Positions 33,464 to 46,800 of a stretch of 64,000 bases of DNA are shown here, piece after piece. The stretch comes from Callorhinus ursinus. Taxonomy: Eukaryota > Chordata > Mammalia > Carnivora > Otariidae. A program made the position numbers and the translations under genes. Under the pieces are notes generated by a model, which was given only the letters and a program-made list of their open reading frames with translations, searched no databases and was not told the origin of the DNA. How positions within the stretch are numbered: the first letter of the stretch is position 1; every line of letters begins with the position of its first letter. The stretch spans positions 4,824,386 through 4,888,385 of the forward strand of contig NW_020312935.1 of NCBI RefSeq assembly GCF_003265705.1. Reading direction: 5' to 3'.

Positions 33464-34985
33464 TACAGTATAAAGGTTACAAAGGTATATATGTATTTAT
33501 ATATAATACCCTTAAGTTACAAATTTTCATTGTAATGTACAATGCTGTATGTTGATGTGCAACTCAAGGGGAAGTGTTGTTTATGCATTTATATTTATAG
33601 AGTACACATAAAGCTTTTTTTAATTCTCAAGAACACAAATACTGCCCTGTTTTATGCCATAAGTTTTGATTTGGTAGTCTGGTGATACCAGAGGATTTGA
33701 AAACTAAATTTTAAACAACACTTAAAAAGAAGTCTTGTTTAAATACAGGGTTCTAAAAAGAAGAAAAAACCAGAATATCACATTCTTTTAATTTCTTGTA
33801 GAAGTATTATTCTAGCTTTCGAAGACTTAATATACTTAACAAAAATGAAAGTTGTGTGGAACAAAATACATACAAGGGGGTATAATCAGAATTTGCCCAC
33901 AGATTAGCCAAAATAGGCCTTCATAGGTAGTGGTTTGCCACATTATCTTCTAGAAGACCTTGGGTCTGGTACCAAAAGGGAAACATTCTTTGGGCACCAA
34001 GGTCTTACCATGCTGAACACATCCAACAGATTGTAAACATAATACTGGAGTCTTATGCTGGAGAAAAAAAATACAAAACTAAAACCGGTTCTTGTAATCA
34101 GGGTAGACTTGCTACAGGTGTGAAGAATATCACTGAGATTGATGATTGTGCAAAACCCAAAACTTGGTTGAAACCATTTCCTCTCCCCCAAATTTTAGCA
34201 ATTCACAAAACAGGTGAAAAACACAACTGATACCGTCTCAAACAGGACTAAGATAGAAGGAAAGCACTTCTGCCAATCTAGGAGGAACAGACACTTTCAC
34301 GACAATACTTATGTTCTGGTTCCAGTAACAGAATCATTAGCACCTGATTGTCAAAGGGTAGGTTTAAAGGAGGAACACACTGAAGGCAAGACCTAATTTG
34401 TGTGCACTACTTTGGGACGCTGGAAAACAAAGGGGAAGGAGCCCACGTTACTATGTGCCCTGTGCCGTTCCAATCACAGATGACTGAGGTACTTTCTGGG
34501 TATGATGAAGGATGCTGCCTTAAAAACTGACCCTAGTAATAAATGGAAGGCAAAATGGATGGAAGGGGGCTGTCACTGTATGAAAATTATGGAAAAATTC
34601 ATCTAGCCTCCCTTGTTTCCTTTAGGTATCCTTTTTATTGAGTTTGAGTGTCAGAGTGTTCTAGAATAAGTGGAATTTTGCTAGGTTTAAAATATCTTTA
34701 TTTTGACACACCATTACAGATAAATGTTCCTTTTACCATGGATAAGGACTTTCAGCAAATGAGATGTTTAAAGGGTGTAAGTGTGGAAATGCATGTGTCA
34801 GCACAATTTAGAAATAAGGGTAGATGAAATATACATTGTTTTGCTATTTTATAGTTTAAAAAGCATTTCTTTAAAAAGACTTTCTTGTTGATCCACTTTG
34901 GGCAACAGAACTTAAGTTTTGTTATTGTTGTAATTTATTCCTAGGGATATTCTACACTGTTCTTCCCAAACTAAAGTCTAATTTT

Positions 34986-35090
34986 TTTGAAAAGATTTTT
35001 AAGTAATCTCTACAACGAACATGGAGCTCAAACTCACAACCCCAAGATTAAGAGTCGCATGCCCCACCAACTGAGCCAGTCAGGCGCCCC
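34986..35090 (-). mobile_element. Short tRNA-like SINE in SNTB2 3' UTR
   Basis: Short form with head 'aactgagccagtcaggcgcccc'. TSD actaaagtctaatttt at 34970-34985 and 35091-35106, perfect 16 bp. Confidence 0.95.
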
Positions 35091-36646
35091 ACTAAAGTCT
35101 AATTTTGCATTAAAAAAATTAAGCATAATAAAAAGACTGACCTACTTAAATGTGCTTGGAGTTCTTTCATGTTGGCATGCACCAAAGACCAAGCATCATT
35201 TTAAATGTTTTCCAGTCAGTCAGGGGAGCAGAACTGCAGAGGTACTTTGGTAAAAGTATGAAGTGGTTAATTACTTAACCACTGATTGATAGATAGATGG
35301 CATGGTGTAAATGAGAAATAATGGATTATGTGCTACTTGAGGGCAGGAACTTTCTTTTGGACCCTTCAGAGTACCTAATAAATGCTTATTAGATGAAACA
35401 ATACTTGAATTAATATGTCATTAATTAGCCTTGCAGTTTCAGAGTTCCTCCAGGCCCCCAAAGAACATTGTCTATTCATAAGAGACTTCTATCACTTTGG
35501 AAGAGGTGACAGAGCACTCAGGTTCCAAGGGTATAATATGTGACTGGCATAAAGAGGGACACTAAAACAAAGCATTTGTGTAAATAGCATGGAGGTAAGG
35601 TAACAACAGAAATAAGGAAGGTACTAGGAATCTACCAGGGTAGCTAATCTTACAATATAACAAAGCATCGTTTCTCTATTATAGCTTTTTAGCTTCAACC
35701 AATCTATTTTGGAGCAATTCAAGAATTAACAGTTCGGATGGCAGGTTTTTGTTGAATATAGCCAAATGTTCATTAGAGAGCAAGGATCATTTGCAAATGG
35801 CATTTTTTATGAATCACACCAAATGTAGATTCACTTTCAAAACTTAAGTCTGCTTTGGTTCAGTCACCTGAAGTGGGAAGAATAGGGATGGCAAGAGATT
35901 AAGCTCAAGTTTATCAGTTTTGAAACAAAAGAAGAAATCTTATTAAAATATTTTGTTGAGTTAATACATAAAAACCATTCTTTTAGTTGGTAGTTTAGCT
36001 ACTGTAAAAAAAAATGACAATAGATGTACAGGTGTGCTCTATGAACATATTTTTGGTACCTTATTTTAACTTGAAATTCTATCCTTTGATAGAATGAATC
36101 TGTATCATTGATGTGCCAGATCTATTTTTTTTTTTAGAGAAATGGTTTCAAATCTACCACTAGCAGTCTATTTCCAGCGTAAATTTCACTTATCATTATG
36201 TGATAGGAGTAGCTATATTGCTCAAAAACACATAATCCTGATACACAACATAATTATTTTATAATTGTCTGTCATCACACATTTATTGTCTATATACCCA
36301 GCACAGGGAAGGAGACAGCTTTAAAAAAGGAGGGAGGGGAGAGACTGCTGCTGTCAGTTTTTAGACAGTGTGTAGAAAGTAAAGGAATTCTAGATTACCA
36401 AGCAATCTTGGGAGAGAGAGAGAACAGTAGCAAATGGTAGATTCCTCTGCTTTCATCTTCAGGAGGGGGAATAAAAAAGCCACAATAACAATTTAAATTT
36501 AACTGAGATTTCCAAACTTAAGAAAGAATATAATATAATACCACCTGGCACATTATAGACCTGATAGAGACATACATACAAAAGAGTGAATATGATTATG
36601 GTCAAATTCAACTTAAACTTAGAGTTTAAGCAGAATCCCAAATTTT

Positions 36647-36836
36647 CTTTTCTTTTTTAAGATTTTATTTATTTATTTGACAGAGACACAGCGAGAGAGG
36701 GAACACAAGCAGGGGGAGTGGGAGAGGGAGAAGCAGGCCTCCCGCTGAGCAGGGAGCCCGATGTGGGGCTCCAACCCAGGACCCTGGGATCATGACCTGA
36801 GCAGACGCTTAAGGACTGAGCCACCCAGGCACCCCT
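36647..36836 (-). mobile_element. Can-SINE in SNTB2 3' UTR
   Basis: Reversed full copy, so sense in SNTB2 mRNA. TSD agcagaatcccaaatttt at 36629-36646; agcagaatcccaacttt at 36837-36853. Confidence 0.95.
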
Positions 36837-39800
36837 AGCAGAATCCCAACTTTAAAGAAGTCTCTTTTCCTTACATAGATACTTGATCAGACTAGAGCAA
36901 TCTGCTTTGAGACCAAAGAGACCTGGCATTTTACTTCTTCATTAGCAATTGAAAAAAGATAACCTTTGGCTTTCTACCCAGCCATTCATTCGGGGCGTCA
37001 ATGATGGATGGCAATGACAGGGAAATGTATGCTGGATATCTGGATAGTTTCAATATTATGTACAATCAATAGCTTATAACCAGTGAAAATAATAAGAACA
37101 AAGTTCAGCGTAAGTGTCCAAGATAAGATACAAAAAAGCAGAGAAAGTGCTTAAGTCTACAGGTCTTCCCTGAAAGCTTCAAAAATGTTTAACTTTTAAG
37201 TAGGTAGGGCTTTTAATAGAATTTGCATAGCAGCTTACAATATAATTTGCATTAAAAATGGAGATTCTTCCATGTTTTTGAAAACATACAAATATATCCA
37301 CATGCACATAAATTAAACAAGAAGACCTGGAGGTTCTCACAAAATTAAAAAAAAAAATCCATTGTAACCTTTTCTCAAAAGTGGTCACACTTTTGTCCAT
37401 CAAAACCATTTAAAGTGAAAACTTTTTCTAGGAGAAACATAATCTTGTCCAGATTCCACACAGTTTAATTTTTTTTTTTAAGAATAAATTTTGGTTTATT
37501 AGCTAAGTGCATTTCATCAGCTGAAAAAAGCTTTGTTACCATTCTGCTTAGGAACATAAATTAGGAAAACAAATAATCAGTGACAACTTTAATCATTTGT
37601 TGGTTAGATTTTTCCACTTATAAAAATATAAGAAATAAATAATTCAATCTCTCCTGCCATCCAATAATGTTCCATAACAAAGTTTATGAGGGTACAGCTG
37701 ACAAAAACAGGCACTATCAGACTTTACCTAGCCTAAAAAGTGCTAAAACATGGCTTTAAAAGAGGTGAATGACATTTAAAGTAATATTTTTGATTGCTTG
37801 TACATGTCCCAATATTTAATCTGTAACTGTCTACTAGGTAGGTGAGTTTACAGTTATAAGTATCTAATAAATACTGTATAAACATACATTAAAGTATTTC
37901 TTCATATAAAATATTAGATATTAATTTCCAGGTAAGGTTTGTTTGATAAATTCAGGAAAGGGCTTACCTTTTTCAGAAAAAGAATAACTGAGCCTTTTCT
38001 TTCTTTCTTTCTTTTGTTGGTTCTTTCTTTCGAGAGGAAAGGGAGAAATTTTAGGGAATGAGGAGGAAGAATTTTCACATGCCAATTGGCTACTTGTAGA
38101 CATCTGTGTGGAATATGGAAAGATGTCTAAGCCCCAGGTCTGGAGGGGAGCTGAGGGCACAGGAAGTGGGTCCATTGGGATGAGGTGGACACTACTCTGC
38201 AGCTTCTTTTCCATTCTACACATGGAAGCCCACAATATTCTCAGCAATTTTCCTAATTCAAAATGAAAAAGAAATGACAAGTTAAGCTGTTCTATAAAAG
38301 GTGTGAAATACCCCAAATGCCCATTTTTAGTTAAAATAATTTGCCATATTTTGGCATCTTAATACAAAATACATATTTATCAAGGCTGTCTTATTCATAA
38401 AAAGCACTTCATTTGTGGTTTGAAAATTCCATAAACACACTTAATTGAAGAACAAGCTGGTTACCCATGATTGGAAAGCTGTTGATGTTATACAAGCAGC
38501 TTAAGGCTCTTGCTCTTGGGGGTGCTAGTGGTCAAAAGAAATCTCCCACACATTTTCATTTCACATTAAGACTCAAAAGATTTAAAAAACCAAGCTTGAA
38601 CAAAATGAGCCAAAATGGCTCACACGCTTTACCTTCTCCTGCTCACATGTTCATCACACCTTTTTTAGAGATCTTTTTCATGAACTGATGAGCACGGGGG
38701 CTCAGAAGTTCTGCCTGAAAAAATTCTCAGTGGCTTAGCCTTTCACACTAACCAAGAAAACCTCAACCACATGGCTTTGTTGCAAAATCTGTGACTGCAT
38801 TGTGCAATTTTTCAGGTTAATAATGCTCTCACTGCAAAGAGTGTCTAAGCTCCCTTATCTGAGGGTATTTATATGTTGAAATTCTGCTTCCAGAAATCAC
38901 AGCTGGACCTTCAAGATATTTTTTTCTTCCTTTGCAAATTTACTTCAGATGGAACCAAACATAGGTTTATGAATCTTTAAAACATAAAAAAAGTTCTTGA
39001 AAGACATCCTAGTCTAGATTCCAATTTCCAGTTTTAAGTGGATCAAATCATTTATTTTTGGAACTGTAGCTGGGGGAAGAACAGTTACCAGTTATCTCTC
39101 CCCAGCCCCTGTGTGTGGTTAATCTCACTGTACAAGGGGAAGGAGGACTGACTTATGGGCAGAAAAAAGACAGTGGGGTTACAATGTCTAACTCAAACTC
39201 TCTGCTCATGAGTCTGCTCTTTCAAATGTCCCACCTAGGTCAGTCTGCACTCACACCAAACAGCTCAGGTTGTGCATTTATGGTTGTGGGGTTTTTCCTC
39301 CCTATATGGAGTGCTACCCTCCTCCACTCTCCAAAGTGCTCACATCCTCTTATAGTACTCCTAATAAATCTAGTAAGTGAGAACTATTCCTAGACTTTTC
39401 TTCAGAGAACATCCAAGTCAATATTCCCTTTTCTTTCAGATCCGGGGACTGCAGTAATCTTGACATTTTATATAGCTATTATCCTATTTTAAATGTTTTC
39501 AGATATATACCTCCTTCATAATTAGGAAAAACAAGCTGAGTGTGATTCTTTAATACCACAAAATCAGCAATCTTACTGCTACTAAGTCGTAATGATGACA
39601 TCTGGCAATGCTTAGCAAAATCCAGGTAGCTGTTTCGTGGTCTCGTCACCGGCCCACTGTAGAATGCGTTACTAAGCCAACAGTGAGTCTTGAATTAGCA
39701 GCTGCCTATCCATGCCACTCTGCTGCCACAAAGGGAGAGGACAAGGGCCAGGATCCAGCATGGGCTCACAAAGCCCAAGGCAACTCCACAGGATGTTTGT

Positions 39801-40870
39801 GCTGAAGAGCTGGCTTTACAGAGCCTACTCTTTAAACAAGAAGGCTCTCCAAGACTTAGCTTCCTCAATGAGATCTGCCCACTAGAAAAGATACTCCTAA
39901 GGAAACCCATCTCAAAGACTATTCCTCAAAACTAAGATGGATGCTCTCCCTGGAATGGCAGTGATATCCAGTTATTCAAATAGTGACTAATAAAGCTCCA
40001 CTAACCCTAACCAAAGGCACATTTGGTAAGCAATAAAAAATGGCTTAGGCTAAAATGAGGATTTTCTTTTAAAAGAAATCTTATCCCCTGGCTCCTACCA
40101 AAGATAAATCAGAAAAATCTAAAACAAGCAAACCTCTTCTTTCAAATCAGTGGTTTCCAACTTGGTCGCCACTAGAAAGGGAGTGGAAGGCAAGGCAAAT
40201 CAAATTTCATAAGTTCTAAGTCCTAAAGTTAGCACTTATGAGTGGCAAAGCTCGTGATGCGGTAGGAAAGTAATGGCCAGGGTGGGATGCAGGAGAGCCA
40301 GGACAGATGGGAGAACGCTTTGGTGTGCAATTCAAGGACTTCCTAGGGTGGAAGGATTATGACAGTAAGCTCCAGAAACACATACGACCTATCTAGAATG
40401 GCCAAGAAGCACAGGTGTCTGTAAACTAGCACGTGGCAAGAGATGGCTGAACTAAGCAAGATGTCAAGGCTAAGCTTGGAACAAATCCTGTAGGAAGAAG
40501 AAAACGAAAACAACTCTTGGATATTTGATTATGTAAAAAAAAAAAAAAAAAAAAACCCACAACGAGCCATCCTTCTTCATAGGGGAAATAAACCTAGTGA
40601 CTTAGAAACCACATTAGGAAACGAGGCAATAAATCAACAGCTTTGTTTGGAGCTTATTAGAGTCCTAGAATTTCTGGCCAAGGTAGCTTGTGAAAGGCAG
40701 GCTCTTCTTTAAACATGGTTACTGGTCAGCAGTGATCTGCAGGTCCTTGTCAAGGCACTGTGCTGGAGGGGAGAGCAAAGAGCTTTCTTTTTGTGCTTTT
40801 TTTTTTTTTTTTTTTTTGAGGTGGAAATACTTCTTGTGACATTCACGACTCTTTTCTGATTTTGTGCTGC

Positions 40871-43800
40871 TCATACGAGCAGTCCCATGCGAGTGACTTT
40901 GGCTGACAAGAACGTGTGCAACACAAATACGATCGGCTTCGGACAAGAGTGCAGGTCCATGGTCTGTGGGGAAAGCATAAGAATTATCACTACCATACAC
41001 AGAAGCTTTCATAAACAGACATAAAATAAACAAATTTGGATGTGATGTTCTACTTTTTAGAAAGAATGTAGATTAAAAAGGTGCCGGATTTATGGAAACA
41101 TCTCTCAGGAACTCAAAGCTACAAATGCAAAGTATTCTCTGAAGTAAGGTCATTCCATGTAGTAATGACACACTAGTGTGAGCCTCCATGTCACAGTTAG
41201 GAGAAAAGTGGTGGGGTGCTGGATTCCACCGTGCCTGGTAGGAAGAAGTAAACAGTAGAAGATGGAAAAGAAAGAGGAATACCCTATATGGAGACCGTTA
41301 ATTATGATTATATTCCCAGCGGGGGATCACAGTGAACTCAGCTGAATGTGACTATGGATGGGTATGATTTTTGGTATCTCTCATAGGTTTGTGGTGGGAA
41401 TGACAACTCCTGAGGCTAGTTAGGAGGGATAGTCATAGCTTCCTAAGCTCAGGCGTCTATCTGGACAGCTGACACCAGGTAAACAAGGAGACCTGCCATC
41501 AGGCTGCGTGAGTCAAGTGATTCGTCAGTCATTGGCACTGATGCAGAAACCAGGAATAGGGCATAGTTAACTATGCCTTTTAAAGAAAAATATAACTTTA
41601 TTCAAAATATAAGTGACAGAGCACGAATTTCATCATTAAACTTTGTATATATTAAGTATAAAGCAGGGATTAAAACTATATAGCCAGGAATAATCTAATA
41701 CATAGCTTGCTAAATGACAACCGCTATTAATAACTGGTTAATTTAACAGAAGTTAATTTAATAGAAGCATTTAACTCTAATGCTTCAGGCTTTTTTTTTT
41801 AAATATGTACATATCTTTATTTCCCAGCAAGGTCAAATATACCAGAGATATAGACACAATGGTTAAATCCAAATGATTTTAAAGTGCTTATTGGATTCTT
41901 GAGGCCCTTAAAACACTCCCTGATCTAATCAAAGACCCTTGGGTGGGAAATCAGTGATTTGATGCTTCAGAGTATACTTCCTTCTGAGGGATGTGTTTCT
42001 CATTTCTTTTTTTTTAAATTTAAATTCAATTAATTAACATATAGTATATTATTAGTTTCAGAGGTAGAGTTCAGTGATTCATCAGTCTCATATAATACCC
42101 AGTGCTCATCACGTCACATGCCCTCCCCAATGTCCATCACCCTGTTACCCCATCCCCCTACCCATTTTCCCTCCAGCAACCCTGTTTCCCATGATTAAGA
42201 CTGTCTTATGGTTTGTCTCCCACCTGCCTTTGTCTTATTTTTCCCTCCCTTCCCCCATGATCCTCTGTTTTGTTTCTTAAATTCCACATATGAGTGAGAT
42301 CATACGGTAGTTGTCTTTCTCTGATTGACTTAATTCGCTTAGCATAATACCCTCTAGTTCCATCCACATCCTTGCAAATGGCTGCTTCAGGCTTTTGAAA
42401 AGCCCTGGTCCATGGCCCAACCAAAGTCTCCTAAAGTTTCATCATTTAAAATAAGATTTCTAGACATGATTTCTTATTTGGAGGTTAATATCTCTCAGAT
42501 CTCTTTCAGTAATAAAATGTCAAGATTCTGTTTTGCAAATTTCCACCTATGGTGATTGTGTCAATAGACATAATATTTCATGTATAATACTTGAACTACT
42601 GGCTCAAAACTGGTAAGACAGAAAAGGCATTATTTTACTCCTTTATCTATCATAATTTATGATTTCTGAAGTACACCTGACACACCTCTGTGGTTTCCTA
42701 GGGGAAATCATGAATTCCTGCTGATCTTTCCTTTAAAAGACAAGGAGATTAAAAAAAAAAAAGATGGCTGTGTGAAGATAGCTCTGTATCTTTTTTTTCT
42801 GATCAGCAGAATTTCTGTAGTTACCAACTCATTCTATCACTTTTAACTCATCTCAACCAACTATAATAGTAATAGATAGAATTTATTTATTAAAGTTTAC
42901 CAGCTTTTGTATTTTATAGCTCATATTGATAAAAGCCTATTTCTTAAAAGGGCTATCCATTTTTTCTTTCTACCATTCAAACAAAACTTTTTAAAAAGGA
43001 ATGATTTCCTAATATGGGGAAAGAAAAACATATACACACATACATCCCAAACCCAAACCCAATACATCTTGAAAACCGAAGAACAATTTCCTGACTCCAA
43101 ATGGACTATCAGTCCATAATTTTCTATACAAAAGGTAAGAAGCAATGAGAAAGAAAGAAAATACCTATTAGAGTAAACCTGGTTCCCAGAAACATTCTTA
43201 CCAGTTCTCCCTCAGGACCACCAAAATCCAGATACAGATTTCTGATGCCATCATCAGCAGACATTTTCAGCCTTTCAAAGGGGTAGCGGTACAATATGCT
43301 GCTGGAACCTCCATTTTCCTTGGAGATAGTGAACCCATTTTCATAGTGGACAGTGAATCTTACCTCTTGGCCATTTAGCGTGCAGCCTATTGAAGACAAG
43401 CAAAAACCATCATTAATGGCACCTGGGTGGCTCAGTCAGTTAAGTGACTGCCTTTGGCTCAGGTCATGATCCCGGGTCCTGGAATCAAGCCCCACATCTG
43501 GCTCCCTGCTTGGTAGGGAGTTTGCTTCTCCCCCTCCCCCCTGCTCATGCTCTCTTCTTTCAAATAAACAAAATCTTAAAAAAAAAATAAAATAAAAAAT
43601 AAAGTTACCACTGCAGTTATCAAGTGGAAAATGATTCTTCTGACTTCAACAAAGGAAAAAGAACCTTTTCTTGAGAATGTGTGATACCTAACTTATTTGG
43701 AACTCCTGTTCTGGTTGCTTGGGTCAACATCTTGACTGAGATGAGAAAGAGATGACCATAACTCTCCAAGACATCTGATCTGATTCAGTTCAATTCAATG

Positions 43801-46800
43801 AGTATCAATTAAACACTTGTGCTGAGAGTAGGCTGTGCATGGTATTGGAGAAGTAAGAGGCATGGTCCTTGCTCTCGAGGACTTCATAAACGAATAGGCA
43901 TAAACATGAAATCCCTAACTTTGTTAGGTAGAATGTATAGAGCACAACTAAACACAGTAGCGTGAATAAGGCCAAAATCAAGGAAAAGTTTCCTGGAGGT
44001 GACAGTACATCAGATAGGCCCTAAAGAATAGGTCAAACTGGTAGGCAGTGAAGTAGAGAAAGGTTTCAAGCAGGCAAGAAGAAAACTACCAAAGGAGAGA
44101 TGGCAGAGATGCCTTTTAGGGGCAGTCACATGGTTTGGTTGGTATTTCGGAAGAGGATAAAGATGATGTTTATTATCAAAGGTAAAGGCTATAGTTAGCG
44201 AAAGTCATACTGTCAGTCCTATCAAAGATAAAATTCAAAGGACTGATCTGAATTGACAGGGAACAAAATTTGATCATCAAGACTGACACATGTCTTTTCT
44301 CAAGATTGGTGAAGTTTCTGTTCCACTAACATCTGAGCAGTATTGTTGTTAGTACAGGCGCTACAGGTTTGAGGCCCTCTGACACCCGGGAATTAACAAA
44401 GCCCTTTGAGAGATGAACTTCAAATCACCTAAAAGATCAGAGTCACGCTATGCTTGGTCACTAAAAGTAGCTTCCAAACAAGCAAATCCTCCAGACCAAT
44501 CAATGTATTCTTTCACTGCACTTGCAAAAACTAGTTAAGACAGCTCTGTGTTTAAAAAATAAGGAAAAAGAATAGCAGACAAATATTGGCAGTGCTACTC
44601 AAAGAAGAGAATTTTGGACAAAAGACTTTGAATATTAATTATCCTCAGAAAAAAACCCTCGGGAGGGGGAACATGGATAAAACTACCTACCTGTAGAAAG
44701 TAATTCAATGCAATCATCTCAGAATAAATGGCTAAGGGTTTGGAGGAAGAACAGACAGATCCCAATCAAAGCAAGTAGGGTACAGTTTTATTCTGTTAAC
44801 ATCCCTGAAGCTATAGTGTAGTCAAGGGGAGTGAGATCTGATGAGAAGAGAGGGGTCACTTCTAGTCTAGAAAATAGAAGCTCAAAGAACAAGGATCTGC
44901 TCAAGTTCTCGAAGCACTGGCTAGAGAAGGTGCTGTGCAGGTGGGTGAGTACTTCTGCCTGCAGGTGTGTCATTAGTGGGGCAAGAACAGGTGACTGCAG
45001 CTAGCAAAGGCAAGCCATTAACCCCTGATTCAACTAAAACCCTTTCGTGGGCTATAAATCCACTATGCACCTCAATTTATAGGTAAGTCAGTAAAAAATG
45101 TAATGTGCTGATTTTGCTTAACAGGGCTGTTACCGGAAATATAAAAAGACACAACAGCAGCATTCAAGGACAATCACAGAACATCAAATATTGAAGTTTA
45201 AAAGACAGAAAAAAAACTACAGTTTTTGAGGTACTCAAGGGAGGAAGATAAACATTTAGCACCCAGGAGTGGGGGGCTTTGTGTTCCTTTTGGAGGGTGC
45301 AATGTGGGTTTATGGTGTTCAGAGCCCAAGTTAGGGGAAGCAACTTCATGAACCTGGACCCAGAATAATCAGAAAACATACATGAAGTCCAGGAGAGTTG
45401 GGAATTATGTATTAGTCTGTTCATTAAATCATTTATTCCTATTTTTTAAATTCTCTGCTCTCACAGGGCAGCAGGGATGACAGATGGGTCATCAGAAACA
45501 ATCTACACTGGAGAAATCATTGTTTTGTTTTTAAGATTTATTTATTTTAGAGGAAGAGAGAGCAGGGGGAGGGGCAGAGGGAGAGGGAGACAAAGAATCT
45601 CAAGCAGACTTCCCCCGTTGAGCGGGAAGCCCAACATGGGGCTCAGTCTCAAGACCCCGAGAGCATGACCTGAGCTGAAACCAAGGGTCGGATGCTCAAC
45701 CCACTGAGCCACCCAGGTGCCCCAAGAAACCATTGTTTTGAGCACTTATAATGTGCCAGACACATAGTTACATGTTATATTATGTGTTAGGTTCTGGGAG
45801 ATACAGAGTTAAATAAAAGATGGTTCTATTCAGACAAGGGAGAGAGAAAGAAAAGGAAATATGGATACAGAAGAATGAACTAGGTCCTATACTAGGGAAA
45901 CAGACAAGACACTATGGAAAGATAGAGGAGAGGGAGGAGACTAATTCTGGGGAACCGAAAAACTGAAAAACTGAAAAATTAGAGGTGTTAATTTGCTGGG
46001 GCTTAAGTAACAACGACAAGTATAACAATGGCCACTTTGTTGAGGGTATACTATACACCAGAATTAGTTAATCATGACATTTTAACTCATCTAAAAATCT
46101 AATAAGCTTTCAGGGTTTTTTGGAAAATTTTATTACCAAGTAATATATAAAACAGACACCCTCATCTCTTCTCTAAGTTCATCTCATCCCTGAGACTTCA
46201 TTCATAACCCACCCACGACCTGGAATAGGGGTCAGGGACAAGGTGGTGATCGGGGATGGGGTAAAAGGAGGTGAGGGGAAGGCTGCCATGCACACCAACC
46301 GCCTAAAACAAGGAATCTCCAGTTTACCACATGTACTCTCATCCAAGCTCAATCATTCTGAACAAAGTTCTCTGAGGAGAATCTCCCTGTATCATTAATA
46401 ATCTGCATTATAAAATTCTCTGACTTTGGGGCGCCTGGTTGGCTCAGTCGTTAAGCGTCTGCCTTAGGCTCAGGTCGTGATCCCAGGGTCCTGGGATCAA
46501 GCCCCGCATCGGGCTCCCTGCTCAGCGGGAAGCCTGCTTCTCCCTCTCCCACTCCCGCTGCTTGTGTTTCCTCTCTTGCTGTGTCTCTCTCTGTCAAATA
46601 AATAAATAAAATCTTAAAAAAAAATAAAATTCTCTGACTTCATGTTTAAGGCTCAATTATTACAATTATTTTTTCTTTCATTCTTTCTTTTTAGAGAGAG
46701 TACGGGTTCATGTGGGGGGGGGAGGGGCAGAGGGAGAGGGAGAGAAAGTGAATCTTAAGCAGACCCACACCCAGCATGGAACCCAACATGGGGTTCGATC

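Larger units (their letters stand above)
33440..40870 (-). other. SNTB2: SNTB2 3' UTR
   Basis: AT-rich, mostly unique sequence after the SNTB2 stop, with few repeats compared with the flanks: one short SINE (34986-35090) and one full SINE (36647-36836), both in sense with the mRNA. The rest shows no gene or element. The far end is inferred from the poly(A) signal near 33458. Confidence 0.6.
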
